Assembly (NCBI GenBank): GCA_964588495.1
Contig: CAZPPS010000010.1
Location: 1-64,000, forward strand
Source: CAVPKN01 sp964588495
GTDB lineage: Bacteria; Chlamydiota; Chlamydiia; Chlamydiales; JAAKFR01
Reading direction: 5' to 3'
DNA: 64,000 nt
The notes under the pieces are model-generated. The model was not told the origin of the DNA. It did no database searches and saw nothing but the letters and a program-made list of their open reading frames with translations. Position 1 is the stretch's first letter. Each line of letters starts with the position of its first letter. This document shows positions 17,701-26,484 of this stretch, piece by piece. A program made the position numbers and the translations under genes.

Positions 17701-20700
17701 CTCAAAATATTGAGATTTTGCCTTTCGGCAGCTTGCGTCAAAATCCCCTCAACTGTGATGAGAGGAAGATTTTTCCCCTTTTTTCGCAAATTGAGCTTAA
17801 AAAGATCAGGTGGGATGGAATTGGCTTTCTCTTCGATTTGACTTTTGAGCGTTTGAAGCTCGTGAGGCTTTATTTCCAGAAATTGAGGATCGAAACTTAA
17901 CCTTTGGACATGTTCCGAAGAAAATTCCCATTTTATAGGCTGTAATTTTGGAGGCTCGGGAAGAGTGAGCATTTTTCTATCCCAATACATGATAAAAATG
18001 CTCTCGGTAAAGGGAGTTGTCTTTTCAAAAGTCTTTGCTATTTCAACAATTTTTAAAAAGACAGCTGAGTTTGTTTCCAGCTCATCGGAGGTAAAAGGGG
18101 GAAAGTGCTCGGGATGCTTGTGGATGATGTAGAGAAGCTTGGTATAGGCTAAAATCTCGTCTTTATCATTTCCATGTGCGCTGCGGGCAAGATAAAAAAG
18201 ATCCAGAATATAGAGTCCTGATTTTGCCCTCTCATAAAGCTCTATAAAGTGATACATAATATCACAAAGAGTCATTCTCACAAAGTGGGGATTAAATGCA
18301 GGGCCACTTACAACCCGATAATAATGTAAATTCAAAGTGTAGATAGTCTTAGGAAAAAGCTGGAAGCTTATCGGAAATTTTTCTTGCAGTACACTTTTGG
18401 AGCTCACAAGTTTTTTTCTGACTGCCAAAATATAAGGAAGCGTGTCGATGTCCTCTAAAGCTTCTAAAAGGAAAAGCTCTTCATCTGGCTTTGGCCGGAT
18501 ATATTCAGGAATTTTGGGGTAAACGGGCCCTGCAAGACGCAAATAATCGCAATAACGGTCGCTGATCCATGTAAAAAATGGGTTGTCCGATTTTAACTTT
18601 TCCCGTGAAAAGCCTTTTTGTAGAATCTGGGTTTGGTTTTGAAAAAAAGCAATTCCTAAATGGAGATAGAAAGCTAACCCTTCAGGTGACTGATCGGGCA
18701 AAAAACAAAAACTTTGAAAAAAATCGGTGCAGTAATGGTGGCAGCGCCAGTTTTTAAGAATTTTTAGCGCCTCTTCAAAATTCCTAAAACTTGCCAGCAG
18801 ATGGGCTAAAAAAAGATGCCCTTCGGGACTTTCAGGTTTAAGGGATTCTGTCCGGTAAAGAAAGTAGGGAACTTTTACTTGAAGTTTCTGGTAACTTAAA
18901 AAAACCTGGGAAAAAAAGTTGGAATCGCTCTGTGAAAGGCTATTGGAGGCGATGATCACAATTTTTTCAGCAGCATCATTTTCAAGAACAAGGGCTCCAT
19001 CAAATGTGGGCAAAGAGCTTAAGGTTTGATCAGAGGCGATAAAAAATCCCGGATAGTTAAGCGAAGACACTACCCATCGGCCCTTATGATTTTCTCCTTG
19101 AAATTGCAGTTTGAGAGACAAGATATCAAGGGAATGAATCTGCTTTTTGTTATTGATCCAACACACAACATCTTCATCTTTAATTCCAAGCCGGGAAAAA
19201 AAATTGGTCTTCTTTGCATTTAACAATTTCAAGGGGAGGATCTTGCCTGAAGGGTCCACTTTGTGGACTTGCCCGTCTGAAATCAGCGCCCATGGAGTGT
19301 CTGTGTTTTCATCTGTAACAACAAATTCATCTTGACGACTAAATCGAGAAAAAAAATTGGTCGGTTCTCTATTTAGAAATTTTATGATGGTGGTCGTGCC
19401 TGAAGGGCCCACTTCCAATATGTTGATTCGCCCATTTGAAATCAGCGTCGACGGATTGCTTGTGTTTTCATCTGCAGATTTTATAAAAAGGCATTTGAAG
19501 AGAGGGTTTGGAGACTCTGTTTTGAGGTAAGAGAACTCTTTGTCTTCGATTGTGAATGTTTTTCTAATATTACTGCGACAAAAGACTTTTTCATATCCAC
19601 GCGGGATCCATAGGACCTGCTGACCTGGGATGAGTATTTCTTTTTGGTTGCGTAAGACAAGACAGTTTTCAAGATCAAAAGTATAGTGATCGACTTGGCC
19701 TCGATGCAGAAAAGAAAGCTCGGAGGAGAGTTCAGAAGAAAGGTCGCTTTGCCATTGTTGATCTTGAGGAAACTTATTTATTATCCCAGTGGGGTAATAA
19801 ATACCTTCCAAAAGCCACTTTGGAGTCTCTTTGTCATCATTTGGATGATAGTTGATCCAAAAGCCCCCTTTTACCCACTCTTTTAAAGATAAGAGGTCAG
19901 AAGGAAGATCGACGCTATAGAGAAAAAGCAGATGGGAATAGAGAGTGCTGAGATCCTTTTTTTTAATGATACGACTCAAAAGGATCTCTTCATACTGCTT
20001 TAGGAGTCCTTTTTCTATTTGAAATCCGGCCTTTTCAATGTGGGTTTCAATTAAAATCCCGATCCGGATGAAAAATAAAAGCTCTTTCAGATTTTGTGAG
20101 TGAAAATTAATTCCTTCATTTACCAGAAAACGGCATCTTTCCTTTAGAAGAGGATTTTCTTTTAGCCTTTGGATAAGAAGAGCATCCGCAGTAAAGAGGG
20201 TTTTTTCGATATGCTCTTTAACGGTTGTGTTTGCTACCAAATCGAGATTTGCAAGCACCCATTGAATGAGAGAAGTGATTTGAAGTGAGGGGTGAAGACC
20301 TATGCGGACCCAATCTTGTTTGATGCGCTTTAGGGGTCTGCAGTAGATTTGATTTTCATTTTGGATTTTAAGGTCATTCTGATTGTTTTCTTTTCTGTCA
20401 AATAGGGCACCAGGGGCAAATGATAGACCCCATTTACTATTCAAATGGGTCTCTAGATAACTGATATAATAATCCCCTTTGGTATCCTGCTCAAGCTCGC
20501 ACAAAGGCTTTCCTACCGAAACAATGTGGCCCCCCAAATAGAGCGACCAACACATTTGAGCCAAATATTGATAATAGTAAAAATCTTGCGGCAGCTTGCT
20601 TTCCCATAAAAAAGGGTACTCATGGGATGGACCAAATTGTCTTAAAAACTTTAAATAGGAAGCTGTTGGATCTTGGGTGTTTTCATCTTCAGTAAGCTTT

Positions 20701-22241
20701 TTTTCCCCTTTGCGCAAACACCGTTTGCGAGAAGGTTCATGGAAGGCAAAAAGAGTGGTTTTATGTGTCTGTTTTAATTTGTCAAAATGGCTGCAAATTT
20801 GGCTCCAGCAAACAGCATCTTCTCCTTTTGGGATAAAGGAGAACTGCAGTTTTGAAAAGTGGAGGGCAAACGGGGGAGAAAAACCTTTAAGCTGCGGGTA
20901 TTTGGCCCGCATGCGTGTGTCAAGCTTGATATAAATAGAATGCATCAGAATCGATTTCTTGTGAAAGGGCAAGTCAGAGTTTCCAATCTCAAAAGCCCTG
21001 TGACAAAGTGTTTCAAATGAATCAGACGTGAGGGTATGAAAAGTTGTTTCAGTTTTAAGTGTTTGTAACTTGCGTATATCAGTATTTTCGACAATGGGCT
21101 TTGTGTCGAAAAAATCAAAATGGGTTCCGATTTCTAGGGTAGGGTTCTCAAGTACATTTTCAAAAGGGGGTGGTGTCAGAAAATTGACAACATCGCTACA
21201 TAGCTCAAGCTCATGCTCGTTTAAATATTTTTTTTCTCCCCTTTTAAGTGCAGAAAGAGAAAATTCCTGCAGCCCCTTGCTTAGCATGATCCAATCATCT
21301 TGAGATTCTTTTTCGAGGTGATAAAAGCTCAATAAACTGTAGAGCTTCTCGTTTAAAAAAAAGCGGGAGATGTCGTTTTTTGCGACCTTTTTTTCAATGA
21401 GAAAATCTCGAATGACAAGCTCGATTGCCATATCGGCGCAGGTATAGGAAATCTGAGGTTTTTTAGAGCGTAAATTCAGATCGGCTTCAAATGAGGGTGA
21501 AACTTTGCCTGCCGCATAAAAAGCACAATAAACATCGTGCGATGAATAAGCGTTGAAATCTGAGGATTCTCTTCTCAATGTGATTTGCCTTTGAAAAAGA
21601 TCGATCCCCTCTTTGCCAAAAAATTTGGCTTCAGAAAAGGTGATGGGAAAACTTCTAAAATGGTGACGAGAATAATGAGGATCCCAAATCATCTGTAGAT
21701 GGAGGTCGTGAAGACCGCCTCCCAGATTAAGAAAATGGACAGTGACCTCTTTGGCAGACGGATTGTGATCGATTCTGAGGGAAATGGCATGTCCTTGATT
21801 AAAAGAGCCCCCTTTGTAGCCTAAACAGGAATAGGCATAGCCTCGCAAAGAGAGATCTTTTCGAATGGTTTTTAAAATATCTTCTGCTAATTCGTAATCG
21901 ATTTGTGTGTTGTAGCTTTCTAGGGCCTGATGGAGTTCCTGTAAAATGGACTTTGGAATATTGATGGGGATTAAGAGCTCTTTTTCTTGAAGCCAAAGCT
22001 CAAGGAGCGGCATCCAATAAAAAATGCTTTTTTGGGGTGTGCTTCCTTCAAAGGTAGTATTATTGATGTAGGCTTTGAGAAAACGGAGGGCAAATTGGTG
22101 TGTGGAAATTTCAGGCCAGCTCTTGGCCTGCTCTATGATGCTATTGATATTCTTTTTTTCAGGTTGAATAACAGGAATTGCTATAGCGGTCGTATCGAGA
22201 GGAGGGGATGTAAAATTAAATAGATTATTAAAAATATGCAT
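14730..22241 (-). CDS. Giant protein resembling DUF3638/DUF3645 family
   Basis: At 2503 residues this is by far the largest gene here. The middle carries ELEAGGGKGTFLIPFLQKQA (Lys near 1600), which matches the place and surroundings of the nucleotide-binding motif of DUF3638 proteins, but reads GGGKG rather than GEGKS. LVDEGRVN (near 1724) takes the place of their acidic DE motif, and QGATRLRGLLHKKAS (near 2140) resembles the DUF3645 Gln-Arg region. Residues 924-1030 hold two 53-residue repeats. The N-terminal region has GHAISLRI (His151), FLNLGGG and DVYCAFY (Cys239), suggesting a possible cysteine protease fold. DUF3638 giants are otherwise best known in eukaryotes. Biochemical role is unknown; a secreted effector or a cytosolic ATPase are both possible. 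Confidence 0.75.
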   Translation of the reverse strand: MHIFNNLFNFTSPPLDTTAIAIPVIQPEKKNINSIIEQAKSWPEISTHQFALRFLKAYINNTTFEGSTPQKSIFYWMPLLELWLQEKELLIPINIPKSILQELHQALESYNTQIDYELAEDILKTIRKDLSLRGYAYSCLGYKGGSFNQGHAISLRIDHNPSAKEVTVHFLNLGGGLHDLHLQMIWDPHYSRHHFRSFPITFSEAKFFGKEGIDLFQRQITLRRESSDFNAYSSHDVYCAFYAAGKVSPSFEADLNLRSKKPQISYTCADMAIELVIRDFLIEKKVAKNDISRFFLNEKLYSLLSFYHLEKESQDDWIMLSKGLQEFSLSALKRGEKKYLNEHELELCSDVVNFLTPPPFENVLENPTLEIGTHFDFFDTKPIVENTDIRKLQTLKTETTFHTLTSDSFETLCHRAFEIGNSDLPFHKKSILMHSIYIKLDTRMRAKYPQLKGFSPPFALHFSKLQFSFIPKGEDAVCWSQICSHFDKLKQTHKTTLFAFHEPSRKRCLRKGEKKLTEDENTQDPTASYLKFLRQFGPSHEYPFLWESKLPQDFYYYQYLAQMCWSLYLGGHIVSVGKPLCELEQDTKGDYYISYLETHLNSKWGLSFAPGALFDRKENNQNDLKIQNENQIYCRPLKRIKQDWVRIGLHPSLQITSLIQWVLANLDLVANTTVKEHIEKTLFTADALLIQRLKENPLLKERCRFLVNEGINFHSQNLKELLFFIRIGILIETHIEKAGFQIEKGLLKQYEEILLSRIIKKKDLSTLYSHLLFLYSVDLPSDLLSLKEWVKGGFWINYHPNDDKETPKWLLEGIYYPTGIINKFPQDQQWQSDLSSELSSELSFLHRGQVDHYTFDLENCLVLRNQKEILIPGQQVLWIPRGYEKVFCRSNIRKTFTIEDKEFSYLKTESPNPLFKCLFIKSADENTSNPSTLISNGRINILEVGPSGTTTIIKFLNREPTNFFSRFSRQDEFVVTDENTDTPWALISDGQVHKVDPSGKILPLKLLNAKKTNFFSRLGIKDEDVVCWINNKKQIHSLDILSLKLQFQGENHKGRWVVSSLNYPGFFIASDQTLSSLPTFDGALVLENDAAEKIVIIASNSLSQSDSNFFSQVFLSYQKLQVKVPYFLYRTESLKPESPEGHLFLAHLLASFRNFEEALKILKNWRCHHYCTDFFQSFCFLPDQSPEGLAFYLHLGIAFFQNQTQILQKGFSREKLKSDNPFFTWISDRYCDYLRLAGPVYPKIPEYIRPKPDEELFLLEALEDIDTLPYILAVRKKLVSSKSVLQEKFPISFQLFPKTIYTLNLHYYRVVSGPAFNPHFVRMTLCDIMYHFIELYERAKSGLYILDLFYLARSAHGNDKDEILAYTKLLYIIHKHPEHFPPFTSDELETNSAVFLKIVEIAKTFEKTTPFTESIFIMYWDRKMLTLPEPPKLQPIKWEFSSEHVQRLSFDPQFLEIKPHELQTLKSQIEEKANSIPPDLFKLNLRKKGKNLPLITVEGILTQAAERQNLNILREANPSLSESVIKELIIETLRYHILNCHLKKSKDLALLGTIDPIQNPEFLIFQSRTELIAKRAQLELISWLQNKTNCLFELEAGGGKGTFLIPFLQKQARKKGLTPVSISPPGLYKVDLKKQQIILKKGYGMSLQAFEVALKTETSADDLKQVFEKLEEYLVSDSLKIIPEVYYSIYLKYQLALENGDCEKVRYLSLILHLFEEKCLVLVDEGRVNLSPLMQAKIGIGTKRSLPECDIKIFTLIYKFLVDPESVLSDGRKVLDVAQILQNKQAMMSESEKECVRFFLIQKLVEHPFLNIPQEEQLAIKNWWHNPKALKSKWLEGEEHKKTAKARMIFLARHYFLHFYEFAMQTVGRMNHQKSRDGIEMPAHRRKSSEAYFEEPYIALILTIQGTLQRNPWADLKAIFDDLENVVLPKLTFCSSQLVATPQHLLKGFKDTTVCSAYLGPKEIYGKFEHSKYNSDFIPRVIDVLTEERNSQMINIASFFDPFGLFLKLWKQDSKIFDQLGMIIDVGGMLRDFESIQIAQDFFTFLEDEEVTLSYDGIVFFKEDELMIWFTGGDEPVAIPEGDLVVGLKVLGYQWEDLNLLTFVDPVHAVGFDALQKENARGLLLIGELLTIGDLAQGATRLRGLLHKKASIAAWIIDSRLSAQIEEDMNCVCTPKSLIRWTQKNEIEVQENELISSAYQQIDILVQKPARTALKGTLHDPKAQIKLWQRNYRKGFIKQFINDPLVRFGREESFEKTSVVLARYAQEEYKKYGYQKSWSEAVDLHAALKELILTFQKSIKELATYRVAGEQMQLYCQEEEVEEQQTVTTNGLIPETMLPIDENFSLEELFSANFSTPACKLFNSSFFTENLFLSHKFINTAKASRVSLKQKFLKPSLYFLVAHSQTNFIACVVSDREAAYFQKQLPSCRKGALFTADGALAQNGFPEEVFKKLIGSEWFEDIVCDLAFLVGTIKKGERMNKRVNNCENFQQLWQEIQDAQPKG

Positions 22242-22435
22242 TATTTATGGCTTTTTCACACGCTAACGTGTACTATTTTAGAATATTTGATATTATTTAC
22301 CAAGTAGGAAACTTTTATTTAATATTGAAAATAGAACCTGAAACGCCTGCGGGATTTCAAAGGTTGAAAGGTAATCGGATAATTGTTAAAATCACTACTT
22401 TTCTTGTACAAGAACCAGATAAGGAACCATAAAGT

Positions 22436-22612
22436 ATGTCCAGTGTAAAAGTTCGAATTGGAGAGACAATCGAAAAGGCTCTCAGAGCATTGAAGAAAAA
22501 ACTTGATAAAGAAGGTGTCATGAAGGTTGCCAAATCGCACCGCTATTATGATAAGCCTTCTGTTAGAAAAAGAGCCAAATCAAAAGCAGCCGCCAAGTAC
22601 CGTAACCGATGA
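22436..22612 (+). CDS. rpsU: 30S ribosomal protein S21
   Basis: S21 is a small basic protein of the 30S subunit that helps initiation. The 58 residues run MSSVKVRIGETIEKALRA to AAAKYRNR, with the typical KxHRYYDKPSVRKRAKSKA pattern near residue 33. The gene stop overlaps the dnaJ ATG in an ATGA junction, so the two are probably co-translated. The rpsU-dnaJ pair is conserved in Chlamydia. The 194 bases upstream hold no gene and should contain the promoter. Confidence 0.96.
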   Translation: MSSVKVRIGETIEKALRALKKKLDKEGVMKVAKSHRYYDKPSVRKRAKSKAAAKYRNR

Positions 22613-23784
22613 GAGAGCAAAAGCAGATGGATTATTACGAAATCCTGGGGCTAGCCAAAGGGGCGAGCGCTGATGAGATTAAAAAAGCCTATCGTCAGAA
22701 GGCTTTGAAATTTCACCCCGACAAAAACCCTGGCAATCCCGATGCTGAAGCCCATTTTAAAGAGGTCTCTGAGGCTTATGAGGTTTTAAGCGACCCCAAG
22801 CGTAAAGAGATGTATGACCGTTACGGCAAAGAAGGTGTCTTTGCAGGAGCTCAAGGAGCAGGTCCTGCCGGTTTCGGCTCTATGGAAGATGCTCTACGCA
22901 CCTTCATGGACGCTTTTGGAGGTGGCGGTGGGGGTGAGTCTATCTTCGATTCCCTCTTTGGAGGCATGGGAGGAGGACGTGGCGAAGGTTCACGTGCGCG
23001 GCAAGGGGCAAGTAAAAAAGCGACGATCCGGATCTCTTTTGAAGAAGCTGCTAAAGGTGTTGAAAAAGAACTTGCCATTACAAACTACATGACATGTGCC
23101 ACCTGCCAAGGCTCTGGAGCTGCCTCTTCTGACAGTGTCAAGACCTGCCCACGTTGCGAAGGTCAGGGCCAGATTTTTCAAAGCAGAGGCTTTTTCAGTA
23201 TGTCATCCCCCTGCCCACAGTGTGGTGGAGAGGGGAAAATTATCACCAATCCTTGCAAAGATTGTAAGGGTCAGGGACGTGTCCGTGAAAAGCAGCATGT
23301 CAAAGTGCACATTCCAGCGGGCGTAGACACAGGAATGCGTCTTAAAATGACCGGTTATGGAGATGCGGGCGATGCAGGAGGCCCTCCTGGAGACCTTTAT
23401 GTCTTCATCAATGTAGATAACCATCCTGTATTTGAACGGGAAGGGGACGATATCCTCTTAAGCTTGCCGATTGGTTTTTCTGAAGCTGCTTTAGGAACAA
23501 AAAAAGATATCCCGACTCTTGAAGAGACGTGCCGGTTGACCATCCCTGAAGGGGTCCAAAGCGGCAAAGAACTCCGCATTAAAGGAAAAGGATTTCCCAA
23601 TGTCCACGGACGTGGCAAAGGGGATATGCTGGTCAAAATTATCGTTGAAACTCCGACCCATTTGACTCCCAAACAAAAAGAGATGTTGGGCGAGTTTGGT
23701 AAAACTGAGGGCATTGATAACCATCCCAATAAAAGAAGCTTCATGGAAAAGCTCAAATCCTTCTTCAAGGACCATCCCCTCTAG
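22609..23784 (+). CDS. dnaJ: Chaperone DnaJ
   Basis: DnaJ delivers clients to DnaK and stimulates its ATPase. The protein has a J domain with HPD in KFHPDKNPGN (near residue 39), a Gly/Phe-rich linker (GAGPAGFGS to GGMGGGRGEG), four zinc repeats (CATCQGSG, CPRCEGQG, CPQCGGEG, CKDCKGQG) and a C-terminal substrate domain, the full class I layout. The ATG at 22609 overlaps the rpsU stop; an in-frame ATG at 22627 starting MDYYEILG is an equally good candidate and fits family starts better. No CIRCE heat-shock element was found nearby. Confidence 0.95.
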   Translation: MREQKQMDYYEILGLAKGASADEIKKAYRQKALKFHPDKNPGNPDAEAHFKEVSEAYEVLSDPKRKEMYDRYGKEGVFAGAQGAGPAGFGSMEDALRTFMDAFGGGGGGESIFDSLFGGMGGGRGEGSRARQGASKKATIRISFEEAAKGVEKELAITNYMTCATCQGSGAASSDSVKTCPRCEGQGQIFQSRGFFSMSSPCPQCGGEGKIITNPCKDCKGQGRVREKQHVKVHIPAGVDTGMRLKMTGYGDAGDAGGPPGDLYVFINVDNHPVFEREGDDILLSLPIGFSEAALGTKKDIPTLEETCRLTIPEGVQSGKELRIKGKGFPNVHGRGKGDMLVKIIVETPTHLTPKQKEMLGEFGKTEGIDNHPNKRSFMEKLKSFFKDHPL

Positions 23785-23838
23785 TGCCCCGATAGATGAG
23801 ATGAGAGTGTCGGATTGAGTGTCAAAGTTGCGTAACGA

Positions 23839-24073
23839 GCATGATATAAAGGATATGCTTGATATGCAAGATAGAGAAAGAAAATTATAATTTTTATATT
23901 TCTTTCCAGCATATCAGATGTATCCTGCATACAAGTTCTATTTTGTTCGTGTTGTGATCTAAAATAAATGAAACGCAGAGTCGCTAGAGGCGCAGGAGAG
24001 AGGAAAAATAGTAGAATTTTTTCTCTGCGTCTTTTTTTTATCATGCATATCAAGCATATCTTTTATATCAAGC
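23839..24073. repeat. Long inverted repeat upstream of pdhAB
   Basis: Arms of 30 bases (23839-23868 and 24044-24073) share gatatgcttgatatgca and differ at only a few positions. The 175-base interior holds a second AT-rich dyad and family A-like words (aaacgcagagtcgctagagg, ctctgcgtct). It fills most of the 391-base gap between dnaJ and pdhAB, where no gene was seen. The last 100 bases before the ATG are free for a promoter. Confidence 0.75.
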
Positions 24074-24175
24074 TCTCTTGCGTTTATGGATTTTATCGTT
24101 AATTTAAAACGCAGTATCGAGTAAAATATCTTATCATGTCGCAAGGCGATCCTTCTTATCTTGTTAGAGGTTATT

Positions 24176-26203
24176 ATGAAAAAATTATCACTTTTATCCC
24201 AGACATCACAGCAGTTAGAGAAAACGCTCCGTCTTCTGCATCTTTCCCGGTTTGCTGATGAAAAAATGGCCAAGCTCGCCAAGCAGAATAAGGGGGGAAC
24301 CTTCCAGCTTTCGGCAGCAGGACATGAGCTTGTGGGCGTTGTGTGTGCGCAGAGCTTGATTTCGGGCAAGGACTGGTCTCTTCCCTATTACCGTGATCAA
24401 GGTTTTGCTTTAGGGATTGGGTGTGAGCTGAAAGAGCTTTTTGGAGTGTTCCTGGGAAGAGCGACAAAAAATCACTCTGGTGGGCGGATGATGCCTCACC
24501 ACTATTCAGACAAAGAAAGAAGAGTGGTTTGTCAATCCAGCGTTGTAGGCTCGCAACTTTTGCATGCTGCTGGCAAGGCCCTTGCGATTAAAAATTTGGG
24601 CAAAGATGAGGTTGTTTATGTCTCTTGTGGCGATGGGGCTACCTCTCAGGGAGATTTCCATGAAGCGCTCAATTTTTCTGCGATCCATCAGCTTCCTGTA
24701 ATTTTTGTGGTCCAAAATAATGGATGGGCCATTTCTGTCCCCATTGCGGAGCAAACAGCGGGCGGCAATATTTGTGATGTAGCGCGTGGCTATCATGGCC
24801 TCCATGTCGAAGAAGTAGACGGCACCGATTTTTCAGAACTGGCCCGTGCCATGGAAGTTGCTGTAGCGAGAGGGCGGCAGCAGCTGGGACCCACTCTTTT
24901 GATGGCTCATGTGCCCCGTCTTGCAGCTCATAGCAATAGCGATAATCCCAAAAAATATTTAACCGATGAGCTTGAAAATCACGCCCTCGTGCGCGATCCG
25001 ATTCCTATTTTTGAAGAGTGGCTGAGCACAAACGGACATTTGACGCTAGACAGGATCTCCCAAATTAAAAAAGAGGCCTTTGAAGAAGTTGAAGAAGCGG
25101 CTCTTGAGGGAGAAAAAATGCCGTTCCCTGAAAAAGGGAGCAGCCGATTCCACGTATTTGCCCCTTTCACCCCTCCTACTTCCCTTTTACCCGCAGCGGA
25201 GCCTGAAGGGGAAAAAATTGTCATCATGGACGCTGTCAATCACGCGCTCGTAGAAGAGATGGAGCACGACCCTCATGTTGTCGTTTTTGGGCAAGATGTG
25301 GCTCATGGCAAGGGGGGAGTTTTTGGTATTACACGAGGACTCACAGACAAGTTTGGCAAAGAGCGTTGTTTTAATACGCCCCTTGCAGAATCCACAATTG
25401 TAGGTTTGGCCATTGGCTTAGCTTTCGACGGCATTCACAAGCCTGTGGCTGAGATTCAGTTTGCCGATTATCTGTGGACAGGGATCAATCAGCTTTTCAA
25501 CGAAGCAGCGAGCATCTACTACCGCTCAAACGGTGAATGGGAAGTGCCTATTGTCATCCGGATGCCCTATGGAGGCTATATCCAGGGAGGCCCTTACCAT
25601 TCTCAGAGCATCGAAGGCTTTATGGCCCATTGTCCAGGACTCAAAGTTGTCATCCCAAGCAACGCCGCCGACGCCAAAGGGCTTTTAAAAACAGCCATCC
25701 GCGATCCTAACCCGGTCGTCTTCCTCGAACACAAAGGTCTTTACCGGCAACAGAAGTTCTGCGCACGCGTCGAACCTTCCAAAGATTACCTGATTCCGTT
25801 TGGACAGGCTAACTGTGTCCGTTCAGGGACCGATCTGACTGTCATTTGCTGGGGGATGATGGTTGTAATGGCCACAGAAATCGCCGACAAGCTCTCCCAG
25901 GAAGGGATTTCAGTTGAAGTGATCGATTTACGTACACTTGTCCCATTGGATAGCGCAGCCATCATCAATTCTGTTCAAAAAACAGGAAAGCTCCTTATTG
26001 CACACGAAGCTCCCAAAAGCTGTGGTTTCGGAGCTGAAATTGCAGCTCGTGTGAGCGAGTATGCCTTCGAATATTTGGATGCTCCGATTCGCCGTGTGGG
26101 AAGTTTTGAGAGTCCGGTTCCTTACAGCAAATCTCTGGAGAACGAGGTTTTGCCGCAGGTGAGCGATTTGGAGGCTGAGATCCGTGCCTTGTACAAGTAC
26201 TAA
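24176..26203 (+). CDS. Fused E1 alpha-beta 2-oxo acid dehydrogenase
   Basis: This 675-residue protein joins both E1 subunits of a thiamine-diphosphate dehydrogenase. The alpha half has the cofactor motif CGDGATSQGDFHEALNF through VQNNGWAIS (about residues 150-190). The beta half starts near residue 350 with VVVFGQDVAHGKGGVFG and has TPLAESTIVGLAIGLAFDG and EIQFADYLW. The substrate is pyruvate or a branched-chain 2-oxo acid; the motifs do not decide. The ATG at 24176 follows AGAGG at five bases and is preferred to a TTG 15 bases upstream. From memory, Chlamydia has the same fusion beside dnaJ (CT340). Its E2 partner needs lipoate, linking it to lplA at 62.4 kb. Confidence 0.92.
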   Translation: MKKLSLLSQTSQQLEKTLRLLHLSRFADEKMAKLAKQNKGGTFQLSAAGHELVGVVCAQSLISGKDWSLPYYRDQGFALGIGCELKELFGVFLGRATKNHSGGRMMPHHYSDKERRVVCQSSVVGSQLLHAAGKALAIKNLGKDEVVYVSCGDGATSQGDFHEALNFSAIHQLPVIFVVQNNGWAISVPIAEQTAGGNICDVARGYHGLHVEEVDGTDFSELARAMEVAVARGRQQLGPTLLMAHVPRLAAHSNSDNPKKYLTDELENHALVRDPIPIFEEWLSTNGHLTLDRISQIKKEAFEEVEEAALEGEKMPFPEKGSSRFHVFAPFTPPTSLLPAAEPEGEKIVIMDAVNHALVEEMEHDPHVVVFGQDVAHGKGGVFGITRGLTDKFGKERCFNTPLAESTIVGLAIGLAFDGIHKPVAEIQFADYLWTGINQLFNEAASIYYRSNGEWEVPIVIRMPYGGYIQGGPYHSQSIEGFMAHCPGLKVVIPSNAADAKGLLKTAIRDPNPVVFLEHKGLYRQQKFCARVEPSKDYLIPFGQANCVRSGTDLTVICWGMMVVMATEIADKLSQEGISVEVIDLRTLVPLDSAAIINSVQKTGKLLIAHEAPKSCGFGAEIAARVSEYAFEYLDAPIRRVGSFESPVPYSKSLENEVLPQVSDLEAEIRALYKY

Positions 26204-26270
26204 CGGTTGAGATCGGGATAAAGTTGCGTGAAAAGTTAACGATAAAAAGATAAGAATGATAAAAAAATGG

Positions 26271-26303
26271 GCCTAAAAATGATTTTAGGCCACATTTTTA
26301 TTA
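26271..26303 (+). terminator. Rho-independent terminator after pdhAB
   Basis: Perfect arms GGCCTAAAA and TTTTAGGCC form a hairpin followed by acatttttatt, 68 bases after the pdhAB stop. Confidence 0.8.
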
Positions 26304-26318
26304 CTCGAAATTAATTGG

Positions 26319-26393
26319 AACGCAAAGACAGCAAAGACACAAAGAGAACAAAAAAGTATAATTTTTTCTTTTCGCCTTTGTGTCTTTGCGTTA
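26319..26393. repeat. Family A palindromic repeat
   Basis: Arms aacgcaaagacagcaaagac and ctttgtgtctttgcgtt enclose an AT-rich centre with aaaaaagtataattttttct. It lies between the pdhAB terminator and a convergent small membrane-protein gene. Confidence 0.8.
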
Positions 26394-26484
26394 TTATTTG
26401 TTTGCGGCAAGTAGCTTTATCGCTCTTATCCTTTTATCTTGGGTATCTCGCCACCACGTGATCCTGTTCATCCTGTTAGCAAGT

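Noticed and set aside
22242..22435. Small RNA or tRNA gene in the gap before rpsU
   Set aside because: No cloverleaf, T-loop word or terminator was seen.
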